Part shown: positions 59,201 through 64,000 of the stretch, piece after piece
Layout of the letters: each line of letters starts with the position of its first letter
How positions within the stretch are numbered: the first letter of the stretch is position 1
NCBI GenBank assembly: GCA_963704515.1
Contig: OY969913.1
Span: forward strand, 248,001-312,000
DNA: 64,000 nt
Reading direction: 5' to 3'
From: VRUE01 sp963704515
Lineage (GTDB): Bacteria; Actinomycetota; Thermoleophilia; Solirubrobacterales; 70-9
Notes under the pieces: generated by a model
Databases searched by the model: none
Seen by the model: only the letters and a program-made list of their open reading frames with translations
What the model was told of the DNA's origin: nothing
Translations under genes and position numbers: made by a program

Positions 59201-60290
59201 CAAGCTGCGCAAACCGCTGGCCAAGCGGCTCGAGACGATCGAGAACGGCGGGATCGAATTCGGCCACGCCGAGGCGCTCGCCTTCGCCTCGCTGCTCACC
59301 GAGGGCGTGCACATCCGGCTCACCGGCCAGGACACCGAGCGCGGCACCTTCTCCCACCGCCACCTCGTCCTGCACGACGAGAACACCGGCCTCGAGTACT
59401 GCCCGATGCAGAACCTGGCCGACGCCAGCGCCCCCTTCGAGCTCTACAACAGCCCGCTCTCGGAGATCGCCTGCCTCGGCTTCGAGTACGGCTACTCGGC
59501 GGCGACCCCGAACGCGCTGGTCCTCTGGGAGGCCCAGTACGGCGACTTTGCCAACGCCGGCCAGGTGATCATCGACAGCTTCATCGTCTCCGGCGAGGCC
59601 AAGTGGGGACAGACCAGCCGCCTCACCCTGCTGCTGCCCCACGGTTACGAGGGCTCCGGCCCCGAGCACTCCAGCGCCCGGATCGAGCGCTTCCTGGCGC
59701 TCGCCGCGGAGGGCAACATCCGCATCGCCAACCCGACCACCGCGGCCCAGTACTTCCACCTGCTGCGCCGCCAGGCGCTGATCCGCAAGCCGCGGCCGCT
59801 GGTCGTCTTCACCCCCAAGGGGCTGCTGCGCCTCGACCGCGCCTCCGCCTCCCCCGAGGAGCTGACCGGCGGCCACTTCCACTTCATCCTCGACGACCCG
59901 AAGGCGGTCGAGCGACGCGAGAAGGTCGAGCGCCTCGTGCTCTGCACCGGCAAGGTCTACTACGACCTCGACGGCTCGGAGCGCCGCGAGGACGCCGAGC
60001 AGGTCGCGATCGCCCGGGTCGAGCTGCTCTACCCGTTCGCCTCCGACCAGCTCGAGGGGATCATCGCCGGCTACCCGAACCTGAAGGAGATCGTCTGGGT
60101 GCAGGAGGAGCCGCGCAACATGGGCTGCTGGAAGGTGATGTCGCGCCGGCTGCCCGACCTGCTGCCCGAGGGCGTCGAGCTCGGCTACACCGGCCGCCCA
60201 ATCCGGGCCAGCCCGGGCGAGGGCTACTCGGTCACGCACGCCCGCGAGCAGGAACGGATCGTGCTTACGGCGCTGACGCCAGGCGCCTAG
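56271..60290 (+). CDS. kgd: Fused 2-oxoglutarate dehydrogenase E2-E1 (kgd-type)
   Basis: A 1339-residue multifunctional protein. Residues 1-82 are a lipoyl domain (VEVSTDKVDAEVPAPADG, lipoyl-lysine K47), about 137-172 an E3-binding domain (ATPVARRVAEASGVDLASVS), about 190-435 the E2 acyltransferase core, and about 460-1339 the thiamine-diphosphate E1 (HGDAAFPGQGVVAETLNL, VGFTTDPEDARSTPYAADMA). The E2 active-site segment TYDHRVIQGAESG keeps histidine but has Q where acyltransferases have D, as in mycobacterial Kgd. Mycobacterial Kgd lacks the lipoyl and E3-binding parts, which are present here. Residues 90-120 come from a 92-bp palindromic element. ATG 56271 follows GGGGAAGAG. Confidence 0.95.
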   Translation: MAETATVQIAMPEMGESVTEGIVLEWHVAEGDFVNEGDTVVEVSTDKVDAEVPAPADGVITRLLVSVDDEVPVGAPLAEMEPGEGQGGSPAGPVAAGDPPPLPVAKASSGEVPPTAPPAGEAAGASAAGSNGASEVRATPVARRVAEASGVDLASVSGSGPGSKVTKEDVLAAGNGASGAVGAGEEKQLRGPAAMLAQAMDESKEVPTATSFRTIAVDTLDAKRKALNGVLKERGMKVSFTHLVAWAIVQAAKQHPVMARVFARREGKPFAIENGPVNLGIAVDVERKDGSHSLMVPAIKGAEALDFAGFHSYYEELITKTRENKLTADDFQGTNISLTNPGGIGTVASVPRLMSGQSAIVATGSIAYPPEWAHATPERLRQLGVSKVMTLTSTYDHRVIQGAESGAFLRSIEALLQGEDGFYEGVATNLGIDPAPVVAAHPASASAPPLGAPSGGTAETAVSTAQPDEELLQAVQAATSLLKGYRTHGHLSARLDPLGREPKGDPALQPENLNLTPDLMSRIPASILRIGVPGETLLEALPRMREAYCGTIAYQFEHLSSHQQRTWLREMVETGAHRAPLADEEKRRLLMRLIDVFQFERFIEKAYLGQKIFTIEGLDVVVPMLDELVTLAGRAGAEEVVFGMAHRGRLSVLAHNLGRSVESILAEFEGSKQIDAVKAVAGIPHGGTGDVKYHYGHQGVYETHEGEKIAVRLYPNPSHLEFVNPVVEGATRFIQSAFDGSQIEHRPKFAVPVLLHGDAAFPGQGVVAETLNLQALKGYATGGTIHVIQDNQVGFTTDPEDARSTPYAADMAKGFNVPIVHVNADDVEACSAAIRLAMAYRERWGRDIVIDVIGYRRYGHNETDEPAYTQPQVAAKIKAHPPVSEIYAEQLVEAGTISREEVEAAAKQRHDEMSAELKDLRHKMELGEYEDPTVTTSTTGELDRSASPPVETAVPVEKLRALNEALIEAPESFTIHRKLRKPLAKRLETIENGGIEFGHAEALAFASLLTEGVHIRLTGQDTERGTFSHRHLVLHDENTGLEYCPMQNLADASAPFELYNSPLSEIACLGFEYGYSAATPNALVLWEAQYGDFANAGQVIIDSFIVSGEAKWGQTSRLTLLLPHGYEGSGPEHSSARIERFLALAAEGNIRIANPTTAAQYFHLLRRQALIRKPRPLVVFTPKGLLRLDRASASPEELTGGHFHFILDDPKAVERREKVERLVLCTGKVYYDLDGSERREDAEQVAIARVELLYPFASDQLEGIIAGYPNLKEIVWVQEEPRNMGCWKVMSRRLPDLLPEGVELGYTGRPIRASPGEGYSVTHAREQERIVLTALTPGA
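56538..56629 (-). repeat. 92-bp palindromic element, copy A3, inside kgd
   Basis: Same 92-bp length and same CCCGCGGG ends as the nuoD copy, in reverse orientation. It differs from A1 at 7 of 92 positions; four of these form two compensatory pairs (positions 33/65 and 45/54 along the element). It is read in frame as SPAGPVAAGDPPPLPVAKAS followed by SGEVPPTAPPAGE, placed in the linker between lipoyl and E3-binding domains. Confidence 0.93.
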
Positions 60291-60299
60291 CCCTGATCC

Positions 60300-60503
60300 A
60301 CCGATAAGCACCTGAGGAAGCCATCCGGGAGCGTCCTCTTGGGTCTTGAGAATGCGGTTTGCCGACCCATTCACCGCGACGCACTCGGCCGGGCAGGCTC
60401 GGCGAAGCTGACGATCTTCGCCCGCGGCTTCTCGGCCGAGTTGCGGCGCGAGGCCCGAGGCGAGGGCGTCGCGCTGATCGACGCCAAACGGCTCTTCGCC
60501 TGA
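60300..60503 (+). pseudogene. Remnant of an ATPase C-terminal domain
   Basis: A start-less frame ending at 60503 reads LTIFARGFSAELRREARGEG followed by VALIDAKRLFA. This resembles the C-terminal end of archaeal-type AAA ATPases (DUF234 region: FS..LREEA...VLLIDLEELF). Only about the last 60 codons remain and no upstream domain is visible. The match is short, so the identity is tentative; a decayed gene is more likely than an expressed small protein. Confidence 0.4.
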
Positions 60504-60523
60504 CCTGGCTATCGTCCGAGGCG

Positions 60524-60862
60524 GTGAGCTCCCTGCCAAAGCCAACGCCTGGGCCGATGTTCAGGTGGGTGAAGCTGATCTCCTACGTGGAGCTGGGGAT
60601 CTTCAGCTTGCTGATCGCGTTCTGGCTGCTGCCGGGATTCGAAACCGAGACGATGCTCTTCGGCTGGGCCCACGGGCTGGGCTTCGTCGCGCTCTGCATC
60701 GTGATCTGGATCGCCTGCGGCAAGCGCCAGGCGCCCTACACGCTGCTCGCCGCGACGCTCACCCCGGTCGGCCCGGTCGGCAGCGTGATCGGCATCGAGT
60801 TGATCGAACGCCGTGGCTGGGGGGTTGCGGAATCCCCGCAAAGAGTCGCGGATTCGCCGTAG
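60524..60862 (+). CDS. DUF3817 membrane protein
   Basis: A 112-residue membrane protein with three helices: FRWVKLISYVELGIFSLLIA (about 13-32), WAHGLGFVALCIVIWIACGK (about 45-64) and a hydrophobic end near 70-92 (PYTLLAATLTPVGPVGSVIG). The sequence fits the DUF3817 family found in actinobacteria and others, with E at 22, the AHG motif and PxGP. GTG 60524 was chosen because the longer frame runs through the preceding remnant and is arginine-rich without homology. Function unknown. The 6C RNA promoter lies just after it. Confidence 0.75.
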   Translation: MSSLPKPTPGPMFRWVKLISYVELGIFSLLIAFWLLPGFETETMLFGWAHGLGFVALCIVIWIACGKRQAPYTLLAATLTPVGPVGSVIGIELIERRGWGVAESPQRVADSP

Positions 60863-60879
60863 ATCCGCTCAGATCGGCT

Positions 60880-60907
60880 TGACCCAAGGGGCGCCACCCG
60901 GTATAGG
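60880..60907 (+). promoter_or_regulatory. Sigma-70-type promoter for the 6C RNA
   Basis: TTGACC (60880-60885) and TATAGG (60902-60907) are separated by 16 bp, giving a good housekeeping promoter (5 of 6 and 4 of 6 consensus bases). The predicted start point lies about 60914-60917, exactly where the structured RNA begins. Confidence 0.7.
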
Positions 60908-60913
60908 TAGTAA

Positions 60914-61040
60914 GTGACTGTTCCTCTGAGCAGTCCCGTTTAGGGGAACGGCCGCGTCGGCATCCCTCCCTGGCTACCGACGCGCTAGGTGCAGTGAGGG
61001 TCGCGCGGACCCCCCTGCCTCCCGCGACCCTCCTGCATCT
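60914..61040 (+). ncRNA. 6C small RNA candidate
   Basis: A strong promoter leads to four consecutive hairpins: GACTG/CAGTC (60916-60935), CCGTT/AACGG (60936-60951), CGCGTCGG/CCGACGCG (60953-60984) with the loop CATCCCTCCCTGG, and GAGGGTCGCG/CGCGACCCTC (60996-61032), extended by TGCA/TGCA. The last loop contains six consecutive cytosines (61010-61015). Two stems with C-rich loops are the definition of the actinobacterial 6C RNA, a regulator linked to DNA replication and development. It converges with acnA, and the final stem probably also terminates it. Confidence 0.75.
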
Positions 61041-61052
61041 CCTTGCCGCCGA

Positions 61053-63848
<2,796 letters not shown>

Positions 63849-63912
63849 GGCTTCCATCCTAGGCAACGGGGGCGCCCGCCAACGCGTGGGTTCGCCGGCC
63901 TCTTCGCGGGCG

Positions 63913-64000
63913 CTAGTCGCGTTGGGGGCGGCGAGACAGGATCAGGGCCATGGCGGCCGAAATCGCTCCCGCGGAGGAGAAGACAATGCCGCCGCCCAGA
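63913..64000 (-). CDS. C-terminal fragment of a membrane protein (transporter-like)
   Basis: On the minus strand the window edge reads LGGGIVFSSAGAISAAMALI then LSRRPQRD before a TAG at 63913-63915. One hydrophobic helix plus a short basic tail fits the end of a transporter. The 64 bp between it and the acnA start contain nothing identified. It is cut by the end of the window. Confidence 0.4.
   Translation of the reverse strand, partial: LGGGIVFSSAGAISAAMALILSRRPQRD

Noticed and set aside
60359..60523. N-terminal part of the longer frame before the DUF3817 protein
   Set aside because: Arginine-rich and out of frame with the ATPase remnant; hydrophobic family sequence begins after GTG 60524.
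57447..60545. Very long antisense open frame (about 1030 codons) opposite kgd
   Set aside because: GC-rich codon bias leaves antisense frames open. It has no domains, is aspartate/arginine/valine-rich as shadow frames are, and the sense strand is an unmistakable enzyme.

Overview
The window is GC-rich actinobacterial chromosome. The best fit is class Thermoleophilia (Solirubrobacterales-like), inferred from gene content rather than from any marker search. Pointers are: a one-polypeptide 2-oxoglutarate dehydrogenase (E2 fused to E1) as in mycobacteria; a decaprenyl-phosphate phosphoribosyltransferase-like UbiA protein; a Ddn-like deazaflavin oxidoreductase; a 6C-type small RNA; very short intergenic gaps with 4 or 8 nt overlaps; and a secreted protein with KNSITGAKIKN-type repeats that is common in Solirubrobacterales.

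Layout. 1-7000: end of a transporter, a thioesterase, msrB, a NarL-type regulator coupled to serS, a lipoprotein cytochrome c, a flavin reductase, a MazF-type toxin-antitoxin pair, a Ddn-like protein and two unknown membrane proteins. 7084-21729: a complete 14-gene nuoABCDEFGHIJKLMN operon for respiratory complex I, translationally coupled at almost every junction. 21797-30121: two tiny membrane proteins, a CrtA-like monooxygenase divergent from a TetR regulator with twin operators, an acyl-CoA synthetase, an AEC transporter, an XRE-nucleotidyltransferase pair, a VOC protein, an MNT-HEPN pair and a duplicated ThyX. 30113-38063: membrane proteins, a zinc-ribbon protein, a TadE/Flp-like protein, a YbhN flippase-like protein, a sulfotransferase, a RibD-type reductase, a DUF4143 ATPase and an acyl-CoA dehydrogenase. 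38100-47602: toxin remnant, repeat-containing secreted protein, phosphotransferase, histidine kinase with receiver, DEAD-box helicase, quinone reductase, PfkB kinase, citrate synthase and two unknowns. 47612-64000: Fic protein, UbiA prenyltransferase, an exported protein with an OmpR-type two-component system, a putative ether-lipid pair (acyl-CoA reductase/SDR fusion plus alkyl-DHAP synthase-like oxidase), 2-oxoglutarate dehydrogenase, a DUF3817 protein, 6C RNA and aconitase. Central carbon metabolism is therefore represented by citrate synthase, aconitase, 2-oxoglutarate dehydrogenase and complex I.

The most unusual feature is a set of palindromic repeats. A 92-bp hairpin element occurs three times, always exactly 92 bp: in frame inside nuoD, in frame in the opposite orientation inside the 2-oxoglutarate dehydrogenase gene, and between the TetR and acyl-CoA synthetase genes. 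Differences between copies include four compensatory base-pair changes, so the folded form appears to be under selection. nuoG carries two further long perfect palindromes of different sequence, again in frame. A separate 47-bp hairpin with a conserved loop and variable stem occurs three times, only between convergent genes. Long single-copy hairpins sit at 1067, 31625 and 46806. The coding palindromes resemble the Rickettsia palindromic elements in behaviour, although I see no sequence relationship to them.

No tRNA, rRNA, CRISPR array, prophage or intact insertion sequence was recognised.
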